DNA of 64,000 nt, taken from the NCBI GenBank assembly GCA_964551545.1, contig CAZKCT010000001.1, positions 40,751 to 104,750 on the forward strand. Direction: 5' to 3'. The notes beneath the pieces are model-generated. The model did not search any database and was not told the DNA's origin. It saw only the letters and a program-made list of their open reading frames with translations. The stretch comes from Thiopontia sp964551545 (GTDB taxonomy: Bacteria > Pseudomonadota > Gammaproteobacteria > GCF-002020875). The translations under genes and the position numbers were made by a program. How positions within the stretch are numbered: the stretch's first letter is position 1; each line of letters begins with the position of its first letter. Of the stretch, positions 15,009 to 22,429 are shown piece by piece.

Positions 15009-16390
15009 CGCATAATCATCTCAAGGATCTTTTCGCCGCGATAGACGCGCAGAATCACCATCTTATCGGAGAGTGCCGCAGCCTTCTTCGCCTCTTTCAG
15101 TGAGGTGACCGGCTGCCGGTTGATAGAGAAGATGACATCATCGGGGCGTAGCCCCAGGGTCCACCCGGCCTGTTTTGGTTCGACCTGGGTAACGGCAATG
15201 CCGCCTGAGGGATAGAGATTGTTCTGGGCTGCGGAGAGTGGAGCCATCTCTACGCCGCTGAGGTTTGCGTTGAGCGTATCCCCGGAAAGAGTACGGCTCA
15301 ATGGTTTGCGAATGGTGGCAAAGAGGGTGCGAGGGTGGTTGCCGCGCAGCAGAGAGAGCTTCACCTCTTTGCCGACCGGGAAGAGGCCGATGGTGGTCTG
15401 CAGTTGGGCTGGGTTCTCGACCGGATGGCCATTGATGGCGGTGAGGATATCTCCCTTACGTATCCGTGCCTCAGCGGCTGGAGAGTTGCTCTCTACTGCG
15501 GTGACAGCCACGCCCTGTCCTTGCGGGATGCGCAGGCTGCGAGCCATGTTGGAGGAGAGTGGTTTGGTGGTGATCCCGAGATAGCCGCGCTGTACGCCAC
15601 CGAACTGGATGAGCTGGTTGCTGATCTCTTTGGCCATGTTGACCGGGATCGCAAATCCGATGCCGACACTGCCGCTGCCATTGGGGGCAAGGATGGCAGT
15701 ATTGATGCCGACCAACTCCCCATTGAGATTGATCAGTGCGCCGCCAGAATTTCCGACATTGATGGAGGCGTCGGTCTGGATAAAGGCCTCGAAGCGTTCC
15801 AGTCCAAGGTTGGAGCGTCCCAGTGCGCTGACGATTCCAGAGGTGGCGGTGTTGCCGAGGCCAAATGGATTGCCGATGGCGATCACAAAATCCCCAACCC
15901 GCAGTGTGCTCGAGTTCCCCAGTGGAATGGAGTGGAGATTGGTGGCCTGAATGCGGAGCAGGGCGATATCGGTCTCCTGATCGGAACCGATGGTCAGTGC
16001 GGGAAAGCTGCGGCCATCCTCCAGTGTCACCTCGATGGCCTCACTCCCCTCAATCAGGTGGTGGTTGGTGAGGATGTAGCCCAGATGGTGATCAATAATA
16101 ACCCCGGAGCCTTGTCCGGCTGGATTGCGCCTGAGTGGATCGCGAGGCTGTGTGGCGTTGAAATCGAACTCTTCCAGCGTGCGGTCCGCCGCTGCGGCCT
16201 CTGCAGCACGGCTCAAGGTGGCCGAGATAGAGACCACGGCAGGGATGGCCTGCTCCAGCATGGGGGCCAATGTGGGCATGCCGCCTCGGCTGCCGAAGGC
16301 AAGCGGGGAGATGCCAGCGTGTAGTGGCATGGCAAGCAGCGCCAGTAGTACAGCACTCAGAAACTGAGTTCTAAAGATGTTGGGTCTCAC
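15005..16390 (-). CDS. Periplasmic HtrA serine protease/chaperone, DegQ/DegP-like
   Basis: 461 residues from GTG 16390. A signal peptide (FLSAVLLALLAMPLHAG) leads to a protease domain with the triad His in TNHHLIEG, Asp in DQETDIALL and Ser in NVGNSGGAL, followed by two PDZ domains. Two PDZs and a cleavable signal mark it as DegQ/DegP rather than DegS, so the window carries both types. The start was placed at GTG 16390 because it sits just before the signal peptide and clears the upstream cbpA-like gene, whose stop is at 16449; the ribosome-binding site is weak. It degrades or refolds damaged envelope proteins. Confidence 0.9.
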   Translation of the reverse strand: MRPNIFRTQFLSAVLLALLAMPLHAGISPLAFGSRGGMPTLAPMLEQAIPAVVSISATLSRAAEAAAADRTLEEFDFNATQPRDPLRRNPAGQGSGVIIDHHLGYILTNHHLIEGSEAIEVTLEDGRSFPALTIGSDQETDIALLRIQATNLHSIPLGNSSTLRVGDFVIAIGNPFGLGNTATSGIVSALGRSNLGLERFEAFIQTDASINVGNSGGALINLNGELVGINTAILAPNGSGSVGIGFAIPVNMAKEISNQLIQFGGVQRGYLGITTKPLSSNMARSLRIPQGQGVAVTAVESNSPAAEARIRKGDILTAINGHPVENPAQLQTTIGLFPVGKEVKLSLLRGNHPRTLFATIRKPLSRTLSGDTLNANLSGVEMAPLSAAQNNLYPSGGIAVTQVEPKQAGWTLGLRPDDVIFSINRQPVTSLKEAKKAAALSDKMVILRVYRGEKILEMIMR

Positions 16391-16448
16391 TCCTTTGATG
16401 CCCCCAAGATTGATGATACCGCTCAAGATGGATGGGAATGGTACACCA

Positions 16449-17366
16449 TCAGCGCTCAAAATGGCTGCGAGGGTTAAATTGAGTGGCCTCTTCCAATTGC
16501 TGGTAGAGGGTTTCGACTTTCTCCTCGGTGGCTGCTGGGGTCTGAATCTGCAGGGTGATGATTTGATCACCGGCGTTTTTCCCCGGAAGCCCTCTCCCTT
16601 TGAGTCGCATCTTCTGTCCACTCTGAGCGCCAGTGGCGATCTTGACGCCAACTTTTCCGCCGAGTGTTGGAACGGTTACTTTGCCGCCGAGGGCCGCCTC
16701 CCATGGGGTGATCGGTAGGGTTAGCAGAATATTGCTGCCATCAATCTCGAACAGTGGGTCGGCCTCAAATTGGACCTCCAATAGCAGGTCACCCCGTTGG
16801 CCGCCGGTGCCTCGCTCTCCTTGGCCGCTGAGGCGGATCTTCTGCCCCTGTTGAATCCCTTTGGGGATACGGATCTCCAGCTTGCGGTGTTCACCTGAGG
16901 GTTGAGGGATACGGATGGTGCGACGTGCCCCTTCATAAGACTCCTGTAGGCGGACGCTAATACGCAGGGTCTGTGGGGAGGGGGTGTGTGGGGCAGAGGA
17001 GAATCCGCCTCCGGCAGCGCCGGGGCCCATGCCGCCACCAAAAATGGACTCGAAGAAGTCGCTGAAGCCTGCTCCGCCACCACCAAATCCTTCGCCAAAA
17101 TGGCCACCACCACCGAAGCCTGGAGGCGGGCGAAACTCCTGCCCTGCTTGCCAGTTGGCGCCGAGCTGGTCGTAAGATTGCCGTTTTTCCGGATCTTTGA
17201 GTACCTCATAGGCCTCAGCGATCTCTTTGAACTTTTGCTCCGCATTGGCCTCTTTGCTGACATCGGGATGGTATTTGCGGGCCAGTCGGCGGTACTGCTT
17301 CTTGATCTCGGCCTGTGAGGCGTTCCGGTTTACCTCCAGCGTTTTATAGTAGTCGTGATATTCCAT
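16449..17366 (-). CDS. cbpA: DnaJ-class co-chaperone, CbpA-like
   Basis: 305 residues. An N-terminal J domain (about 5-70) carries the HPD motif in ARKYHPDVSKE; next is a Gly/Phe-rich linker (about 75-125, with GGGGHFGEGFGGGG) and two C-terminal substrate-binding domains (about 130-290). There is no CxxCxGxG zinc region, so it is a type II J protein like CbpA. It stimulates DnaK and, in E. coli CbpA, also binds curved DNA. It reads towards the DegQ-like gene 58 bases downstream, and the two folding factors may be co-transcribed. Confidence 0.92.
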   Translation of the reverse strand: MEYHDYYKTLEVNRNASQAEIKKQYRRLARKYHPDVSKEANAEQKFKEIAEAYEVLKDPEKRQSYDQLGANWQAGQEFRPPPGFGGGGHFGEGFGGGGAGFSDFFESIFGGGMGPGAAGGGFSSAPHTPSPQTLRISVRLQESYEGARRTIRIPQPSGEHRKLEIRIPKGIQQGQKIRLSGQGERGTGGQRGDLLLEVQFEADPLFEIDGSNILLTLPITPWEAALGGKVTVPTLGGKVGVKIATGAQSGQKMRLKGRGLPGKNAGDQIITLQIQTPAATEEKVETLYQQLEEATQFNPRSHFER

Positions 17367-17445
17367 GGTGGAGGGAGCATGCCATTGATGGAGTGAAATT
17401 CAATCCATTTTTTGAGGCTACTCTTATGGGGTATACCTGGCTTCC

Positions 17446-17454
17446 TGTGGATAA
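17446..17454 (-). promoter_or_regulatory. DnaA box upstream of nrdJa
   Basis: TGTGGATAA on the plus strand reads TTATCCACA on the minus strand, a perfect DnaA box. It is one of few features in the 382-bp region between cbpA and nrdJa. DnaA is known to regulate nrdAB in E. coli, so a role in timing reductase expression is plausible. A single box can arise by chance. Confidence 0.5.
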
Positions 17455-17477
17455 CTCTGTTGAAAGTCTGTTTGTGA

Positions 17478-17493
17478 ACACAAGATGTAGTGT
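17478..17493. promoter_or_regulatory. Upstream NrdR-box-like palindrome
   Basis: ACACAAGATGTAGTGT fits the NrdR box pattern acaCwAtATaTwGtgt with one clear departure. It is 176 bp upstream of the second, better box. NrdR boxes usually come as close pairs, so this isolated distal site is less certain. Confidence 0.45.
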
Positions 17494-17613
17494 TTTAGAA
17501 AAAAAGTCAATTTTTCTATCCGACTGAAAAAGAAGGGATTTCGTTTAGAAGAGAGTGTTTAAATACTTTTAATAACATATAGTTATAATGTTTGTAGTGG
17601 GTTGCTCTTAGAG

Positions 17614-17669
17614 TTGACAGGATTGTTTTTGCTGCTACTCTTTCCGGCTCCAAACACAATATGTTGTGT
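17614..17669 (+). promoter_or_regulatory. nrdJ promoter with a downstream NrdR box
   Basis: TTGACA (17614-17619) and TACTCT (17636-17641) form a sigma-70-like promoter with a 16-bp spacer. Just downstream, ACACAATATGTTGTGT (17654-17669) is a near-ideal NrdR box, a 16-bp palindrome. NrdR, when it binds dATP/ATP, represses ribonucleotide reductase genes from such sites. Another TATAAT lies at 17584-17589 without a convincing -35. Confidence 0.65.
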
Positions 17670-17748
17670 TTCTTGCAAAAGTGCAAAAACGCATATTCCA
17701 AGAGAGAATCTCTTAAAAGTTCACCAAATAGGGGGGAGAACGACCAAG

Positions 17749-19917
17749 ATGAAGACAGCTCAGCTACGCTCTGTGCCGGTTCAATCGGCCGACCAATCGC
17801 AGACTGCGGTTCCATTTCAGCCCGCATCCATCGATATCTGGGACAAGAAGTATCGTCTCAAGAGTAAGGATGGCGAGGTTATCGATGAGGTGATCGAAGA
17901 TACCTACCGCCGTGTTGCGCGCGCACTTTCCGAGGTAGAGGAGACCCCGGAGCTGAAGCAGCAGTGGTACGAGGCGTTTGTCTGGGCGCTGCAGCATGGT
18001 GCAATTCCTGCAGGCCGCATCACCTCCAATGCGGGTGCGCAGGCGCACAAGCCGGCAACGTCGACCATCAACTGTACCGTATCCGGCACCATCGAAGACT
18101 CCATGAACGGAATTCTGGAGAAGGTCCACGAAGCGGGGCTGACCCTGCGCGCCGGCTGCGGCATCGGTTATGAGTTCTCCACACTGCGCCCAAAAGGGGC
18201 CTTTGTTGCGGGGGCGGGTGCCTACACCTCCGGCCCACTCTCCTTCATGGATATCTATGACAAGATGTGCTTCACCGTCTCCTCTGCGGGCGGACGTCGT
18301 GGCGCACAGATGGCCACCTTTGATGTCGGTCATCCGGATGTGATGGACTTCATTCGTGCCAAGCGTGAGGATGGTGTGCTGCGTCAGTTCAACCTCTCGT
18401 TGCTGGTGACCAAGGAGTTCATGGAGGCGGTGCGCAGTGACTCCGATTGGCGACTCGCCTTCCCGGTCAGTCAGAAGGTGATTGATAGTGAAGCGCTCGA
18501 TCTGAACAACCGTGAGCAGATTGCCTGGCGCGAGTGGGCCAACCCCGAGGGGCTGGTGACCAATGAGCAGGGGCTGGTGGCCTGTAAGGTTTACAAGACC
18601 ATCCGTGCGCAGCGGTTGTGGGATGTGATCATGTCCTCCACCTACGACTATGCCGAGCCTGGCTTCATCCTCATCGACAAGGTCAATGAGATGAACAACA
18701 ACTGGTTCTGCGAGAATATCCGAGCCACCAACCCTTGTGGTGAGCAGCCGCTTCCTCCTTATGGCTCCTGCCTGTTGGGTTCGATCAACCTCACCCGGTT
18801 TGTCGAGAACCCCTTTACCGATGCCGCCCGTTTTGACTGGGAGAGCTACCGCAAGACCATCTCGATTTTCACCCGTATGCTCGACAATGTGGTGGAGATC
18901 AATGGTCTGCCACTGGGTCAGCAGCGCGATGAGATTCTGACCAAGCGTCGTCACGGTATGGGGTATCTCGGATTGGGCTCCACCATGACCATGCTGGGCA
19001 TGAAGTATGGTGAGACAGACTCTGTCGAGTTCACCGAGCAGATTACCCGCGAACTGGCGGTCACTGGCTGGAAGGCTGGCGTTGATCTGGCGAAAGAGAA
19101 GGGGGCGGCCCCTGCGCTGGACCGTGAGTATGAGGTCACTCCTGCCATGTTGCGGATGCGCCCTGAGATGGCCGAAGATGGCTGGAGCGTCGGAGACCAG
19201 ATTCTCGGTAAAGTACTGCACGCCAAATACAGTCGTTACATGCAGCAGATGGCAGAGGTCGAGCCAGAACTGGTGGCTGATATGATTGAGGTGGGGAGTC
19301 GATTTACCCATCACAGCTCGATCGCACCGACAGGCACCATCTCGTTGTCACTGGCCAATAATGCCAGTAATGGTATTGAGCCCAGTTTCTCACACATGTA
19401 CTCACGTAACGTGATTCGTGAAGGGAAGAAGACAAAAGAGAAGGTGGATGTCCTCTCCTACGAGTTGTTGGCCTACCGTGAGATGATCAACGCCGATGCG
19501 GCACCCTATGCCGAAGAGGCAGAGAATCAGCTGCCTGACTACTTCATCTCCTCCGAGACCATCAATCCAAAGGCGCACGTCGATGTACAGGCGGCGGCGC
19601 AGAAGTGGATCGACTCGTCGATCTCCAAAACGGTCAATATCCCCACCGACTTTGATTATCAGGAGTTCAAGGATGTCTACCTCTACGCTTATGAGCAGGG
19701 GTTGAAGGGGTGCACCACCTTCCGCTTCAATCCGGAGGCCTTCCAGGGCGTACTGGTGAAGGAGCAGGATCTGGAGAATACCACCTACCGCTTCGAACTG
19801 GAGAGTGGGGAGACTATTGAGGTCAAGGGCAATGAGGAGATTGAGTACGATGGCGAGATGCATACCGCCGCCAATCTCTACGACGCGCTGAAAGAGGGGT
19901 ACTACGGAAAGTTCTAG
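17749..19917 (+). CDS. nrdJa: Class II (adenosylcobalamin-dependent) ribonucleotide reductase, large part NrdJa
   Basis: 722 residues from ATG 17749, which follows GGGGGGAG. It reduces ribonucleotides to deoxyribonucleotides with a B12 radical, independent of oxygen. Landmarks are STINCTVSG (a redox Cys), AGCGIGYEFS, and the catalytic loop ATNPCGEQPLPPYGSCLLGSI with the Asn-Cys-Glu triad. The frame ends after a beta-rich extension (FELESGETIEVKGNEEIEYDG) without the final CxxC shuttle, which is encoded by the next gene. This split matches nrdJa/nrdJb of Pseudomonas aeruginosa. An in-frame start at 17602 is rejected because it lies upstream of the NrdR box. Confidence 0.93.
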   Translation: MKTAQLRSVPVQSADQSQTAVPFQPASIDIWDKKYRLKSKDGEVIDEVIEDTYRRVARALSEVEETPELKQQWYEAFVWALQHGAIPAGRITSNAGAQAHKPATSTINCTVSGTIEDSMNGILEKVHEAGLTLRAGCGIGYEFSTLRPKGAFVAGAGAYTSGPLSFMDIYDKMCFTVSSAGGRRGAQMATFDVGHPDVMDFIRAKREDGVLRQFNLSLLVTKEFMEAVRSDSDWRLAFPVSQKVIDSEALDLNNREQIAWREWANPEGLVTNEQGLVACKVYKTIRAQRLWDVIMSSTYDYAEPGFILIDKVNEMNNNWFCENIRATNPCGEQPLPPYGSCLLGSINLTRFVENPFTDAARFDWESYRKTISIFTRMLDNVVEINGLPLGQQRDEILTKRRHGMGYLGLGSTMTMLGMKYGETDSVEFTEQITRELAVTGWKAGVDLAKEKGAAPALDREYEVTPAMLRMRPEMAEDGWSVGDQILGKVLHAKYSRYMQQMAEVEPELVADMIEVGSRFTHHSSIAPTGTISLSLANNASNGIEPSFSHMYSRNVIREGKKTKEKVDVLSYELLAYREMINADAAPYAEEAENQLPDYFISSETINPKAHVDVQAAAQKWIDSSISKTVNIPTDFDYQEFKDVYLYAYEQGLKGCTTFRFNPEAFQGVLVKEQDLENTTYRFELESGETIEVKGNEEIEYDGEMHTAANLYDALKEGYYGKF

Positions 19918-19949
19918 GGGGCTTTTGGTAGCGTAATTGAGGAAAAATC

Positions 19950-20687
19950 ATGGCAGTAAAAATCGAAAAGAAAATCGTCAGTTATCAGGTGGTCGAAGAG
20001 GAGACCGCTGTAGAGGAGAGCGCAGCATCGAAGGTCGCCTGTGGTGCTGAAGAGGACACCAGTAATGTGATCCAGATGCACGAAAAGCTGGAGCGTCCTG
20101 ATCATCTGGTGGGTTCTACCTACAAGATCAAGACACCGCTCTCTGAGCATGCGCTCTATGTCACTATCAATGACATCCTCCTCAATGAGGGTACCGACCA
20201 TGAGCAGCGTCGTCCGTTTGAGGTTTTTATTAACTCCAAGAATATGGACCACTTCCAGTGGATTGTTGCACTGACCCGAATCATCTCTGCGGTCTTCCGC
20301 AAGGGTGGTGATGTCACCTTCCTGGTGGAGGAGCTGCGCTCCGTATTTGATCCGCGTGGTGGCTACTTCAAGAAGGGCGGTAAGTACATGCCCTCTCTGG
20401 TCGCTGAGATTGGGGACTGTATTGAGTGCCACCTGCGCTTCATCGGCATGTTGGGTGGAGACTGCATGGATGACAACCAGAAGGCCTTCCTCGACAAGAA
20501 GCGGGCAGAGTTTGAGGGACAGCAGAAGAAGGCAGAGGTTCCTGCGGCAGCAGAGAGTACAGCAACGGAAGAGAAGAGCAGCTTCCCTGCGGGGGCACAG
20601 CTTTGTGCCAAATGCAGCACCAAAGCAGTGGTGAAGATGGATGGCTGCATGACCTGTCTGAATTGTGGTGAGAGTAAATGCGGATAG
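19950..20687 (+). CDS. nrdJb: Class II ribonucleotide reductase, C-terminal part NrdJb
   Basis: 245 residues starting 32 bases after nrdJa. A central TSCPD-type domain (about 50-170; HALYVTINDILL, then RRPFEVFINSKN and LTRIISAVFRKGGD) is followed by a Lys/Glu-rich linker and a C-terminal cysteine region CAKCSTKAVVKMDGCMTC...CGESKCG. In one-piece NrdJ enzymes this part carries the zinc-binding and thiol-shuttling cysteines that re-reduce the active site. I infer that it works in trans with NrdJa, as in Pseudomonas. A terminator-like hairpin follows. Confidence 0.9.
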   Translation: MAVKIEKKIVSYQVVEEETAVEESAASKVACGAEEDTSNVIQMHEKLERPDHLVGSTYKIKTPLSEHALYVTINDILLNEGTDHEQRRPFEVFINSKNMDHFQWIVALTRIISAVFRKGGDVTFLVEELRSVFDPRGGYFKKGGKYMPSLVAEIGDCIECHLRFIGMLGGDCMDDNQKAFLDKKRAEFEGQQKKAEVPAAAESTATEEKSSFPAGAQLCAKCSTKAVVKMDGCMTCLNCGESKCG

Positions 20688-20724
20688 TTGGATTGTGGTG
20701 AGATAAGTTTCCTCCGTAGGTCTT

Positions 20725-20763
20725 GCCCGGCACGAAAATGGAATTTTGCGTCGGGCGATTTTT
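20725..20763 (+). terminator. Probable terminator after nrdJb
   Basis: GCCCG (20725-20729) pairs with CGGGC (20752-20756), with further imperfect pairing inside, followed by GATTTTT. It lies about 40 bases after the nrdJb stop and separates the reductase genes from the mlaC-like gene. Confidence 0.6.
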
Positions 20764-20807
20764 AACGGGAAACGGTCAGTAGAAGACTATAGAAAAAGGA
20801 AAAGAAG

Positions 20808-21479
20808 ATGATCAAGCGATGGATGCAGAAGATCGGAATGGCGATCCTCGGTGCAGCACTGGTGGTTCCTGTGGCGGCTGCACAAGACTATAGCCGGTAT
20901 GGGTACCGTAGCTCGCCCTACAAGGCGCCTGCGCCGATGCGCCGCTACCAGCCGATTCGTCAGGCGACACCGGACCAGATGCTGCGTCAGGGGGTGGAGC
21001 AGACATTCTCCTATCTGCGCCGGACAGGGAGTACCGATCTCTCCAATGTGCTTGATTTTGTCAATAAAGAGCTCGGCCCCTACTTTGATTTTGAGTACAT
21101 GACTCGCCTCGCTGCAGGCAAGATGGCTAAGGAACTGACCGATGAGCAGATCAAGAAGCTGTCGAAAAAGCTGGAAGAGATGTTCATGACGGCACTGGGG
21201 CAGCAGATTGCCACCTACGCCTATACCAATCACCGCGTCACCTTCTATCCAGCCAAGCGCTCCCGTTTTGGCAAAGAGGTGAGTGTTGCGGCCCGGATCA
21301 CCCACCCTCGTGGATTCCCCATCAAGATCACCTTCCGGTTCCATCCGACCAAAAAAGGGTGGAAGATCTATGATGTCTCCGCGAACAACAACAGTGCGGT
21401 GATGTACTACCGGAAGCAGCTGGCGATGATTGCACAGCGTTATGGCATGGATGCTTTGTTAAAGAAGACGGACGGATAA
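20808..21479 (+). CDS. MlaC-family periplasmic phospholipid-binding protein
   Basis: 223 residues with a signal peptide (about 1-25, GMAILGAALVVPVAAA) and an MlaC/Tgt2-type domain (about 55-215): PYFDFEYMTRLAAGKMAKELTD, then LEEMFMTALGQQIATYAY. MlaC shuttles phospholipids between the outer and inner membranes. Here it stands alone, without mlaA, mlaB, mlaD, mlaE or mlaF, so it may serve a different lipid or supplement a complete set elsewhere. A Tyr/Arg-rich segment (YSRYGYRSSPYKAP) just after the signal is unusual. A small membrane-peptide frame follows 12 bases later. Confidence 0.82.
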   Translation: MIKRWMQKIGMAILGAALVVPVAAAQDYSRYGYRSSPYKAPAPMRRYQPIRQATPDQMLRQGVEQTFSYLRRTGSTDLSNVLDFVNKELGPYFDFEYMTRLAAGKMAKELTDEQIKKLSKKLEEMFMTALGQQIATYAYTNHRVTFYPAKRSRFGKEVSVAARITHPRGFPIKITFRFHPTKKGWKIYDVSANNNSAVMYYRKQLAMIAQRYGMDALLKKTDG

Positions 21480-21491
21480 GGAGATCGAGGA

Positions 21492-21623
21492 ATGAATGGA
21501 ACAACAATTTTTCTATTGATGAGTGTGGTATCAGTGATTGCGGTCTTTGCGCTCCACTGCAAATCATATAGCCGCAGCTCCTGTAATGCGGTGCTGAGAG
21601 GTGCTCTCTCGAAGGGGAAGTAG
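21492..21623 (+). CDS. Putative 43-residue membrane peptide
   Basis: ATG 21492 is preceded by AAGGAGATCGAGGA, a strong ribosome-binding site, 12 bases after the mlaC-like stop. The product starts MNGTTIFLLMSVVSVIAVFAL, one transmembrane helix, and ends in a short basic tail with three Cys. The frame closes shortly before a strong terminator, so it would be the last gene of the unit. I know no family for it; support is the start signal, position and hydrophobicity only. Confidence 0.4.
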   Translation: MNGTTIFLLMSVVSVIAVFALHCKSYSRSSCNAVLRGALSKGK

Positions 21624-21650
21624 TGGTTAAGGGCTAGGGGGAAGCAACCC

Positions 21651-21690
21651 AAAAAGGCCGGAGTCGGACTACCTGACTCCGGCCTTTTCT
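21651..21690. terminator. Bidirectional terminator between the mlaC-like unit and pyrE
   Basis: AAAAAGGCCGGAGTC (21651-21665) pairs with GACTCCGGCCTTTTC (21675-21689) across a 9-base loop. The long GC stem is flanked by A-run and T-run, so it works for the plus-strand mlaC-like unit and for pyrE converging from the right. Confidence 0.92.
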
Positions 21691-21708
21691 ATTTGGCGTG
21701 TGGCTTGC

Positions 21709-22350
21709 TCAGGCGCCGTACTGCTCGCGGTACGCCTCGACCCTTTTCAGGTTCTCTTCCATGCCAGGCTTTTCGCTGAGATAGGTGATCAGATCGTTGA
21801 GTCCAACAATGCTGGCCACCTCGACCCCATATTGCGCCTCAACCTCCTGAATGGCGGACTGCGCACCCTGTCCACGCTCCTGACGATCCAGCGAGATCAC
21901 CACGCCACCAAATTCAGCGCCATTGGCCTGGATGATCTCAACCGATTCGCGCACGGAAGTACCGGCAGAGATCACATCATCGATCACCAGAATTTTCCCT
22001 TCCAGTGGAGCGCCAACAATGACACCCCCTTCACCGTGATCTTTTGCCTCTTTGCGATTGAAGGCGAAAGGCAGATCACGGCCATGCTCTTCGGCAAGGT
22101 AGGTGGCAGTCACCGCCGCCAGAGGAATTCCCTTGTAGGCGGGGCCATAGATCAGATCAAACTCAATGCCGCTCTCGACGATGGCAGCGGCGTAGTATTT
22201 ACCAAGCCGGGCCATCTGGGCACCGGTATTGAAGAGGCCGGCATTGAAGAAGTAGGGGCTGAGACGACCCGACTTCAGGGTGAATTCACCAAAGCGCAAT
22301 ACGTCGGCATCAATGGCAAAGTCGAGAAAATCCTTTTTGTAGTCTTGCAT
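21709..22350 (-). CDS. pyrE: Orotate phosphoribosyltransferase
   Basis: 213 residues, the usual length. It makes orotidine monophosphate from orotate and PRPP in pyrimidine synthesis. The PRPP-binding motif is VIDDVISAGTSVRES (about 120-135), and the flexible loop is AFNRKEAKDHGEGG. ATG 22350 gives the family N-terminus (MQDYKKDFLDFAI); a start at 22443 would overlap the divergent ampG gene. pyrC lies 17 kb away. Confidence 0.97.
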   Translation of the reverse strand: MQDYKKDFLDFAIDADVLRFGEFTLKSGRLSPYFFNAGLFNTGAQMARLGKYYAAAIVESGIEFDLIYGPAYKGIPLAAVTATYLAEEHGRDLPFAFNRKEAKDHGEGGVIVGAPLEGKILVIDDVISAGTSVRESVEIIQANGAEFGGVVISLDRQERGQGAQSAIQEVEAQYGVEVASIVGLNDLITYLSEKPGMEENLKRVEAYREQYGA

Positions 22351-22429
22351 GGTGGTCGGGGCTCCGAAAATGGCTTGATCAAGGGGCGCATTATATACTC
22401 TCCCTCTTTCTAATTGATGGACCAATCGA

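Noticed and set aside
15335..16324. 329-codon plus-strand frame opposite the DegQ-like gene
   Set aside because: The minus strand has the full protease triad and two PDZ domains; the plus frame shows no known motif and lacks a start signal.
15005..16390. Duplicate of the protease at 6647-7783
   Set aside because: The two differ in architecture (anchor with one PDZ versus signal peptide with two PDZs) and are distinct DegS-like and DegQ-like paralogues.
17367..17748. Cobalamin riboswitch upstream of the B12-dependent reductase
   Set aside because: I looked for the conserved B12-box and a long leader; only NrdR boxes, a DnaA box and promoter elements were seen.
17764..19314. 516-codon open frame antisense to nrdJa
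   Set aside because: It is the mirror of a strongly conserved enzyme gene; the translation is His/Arg-rich without any family motif.
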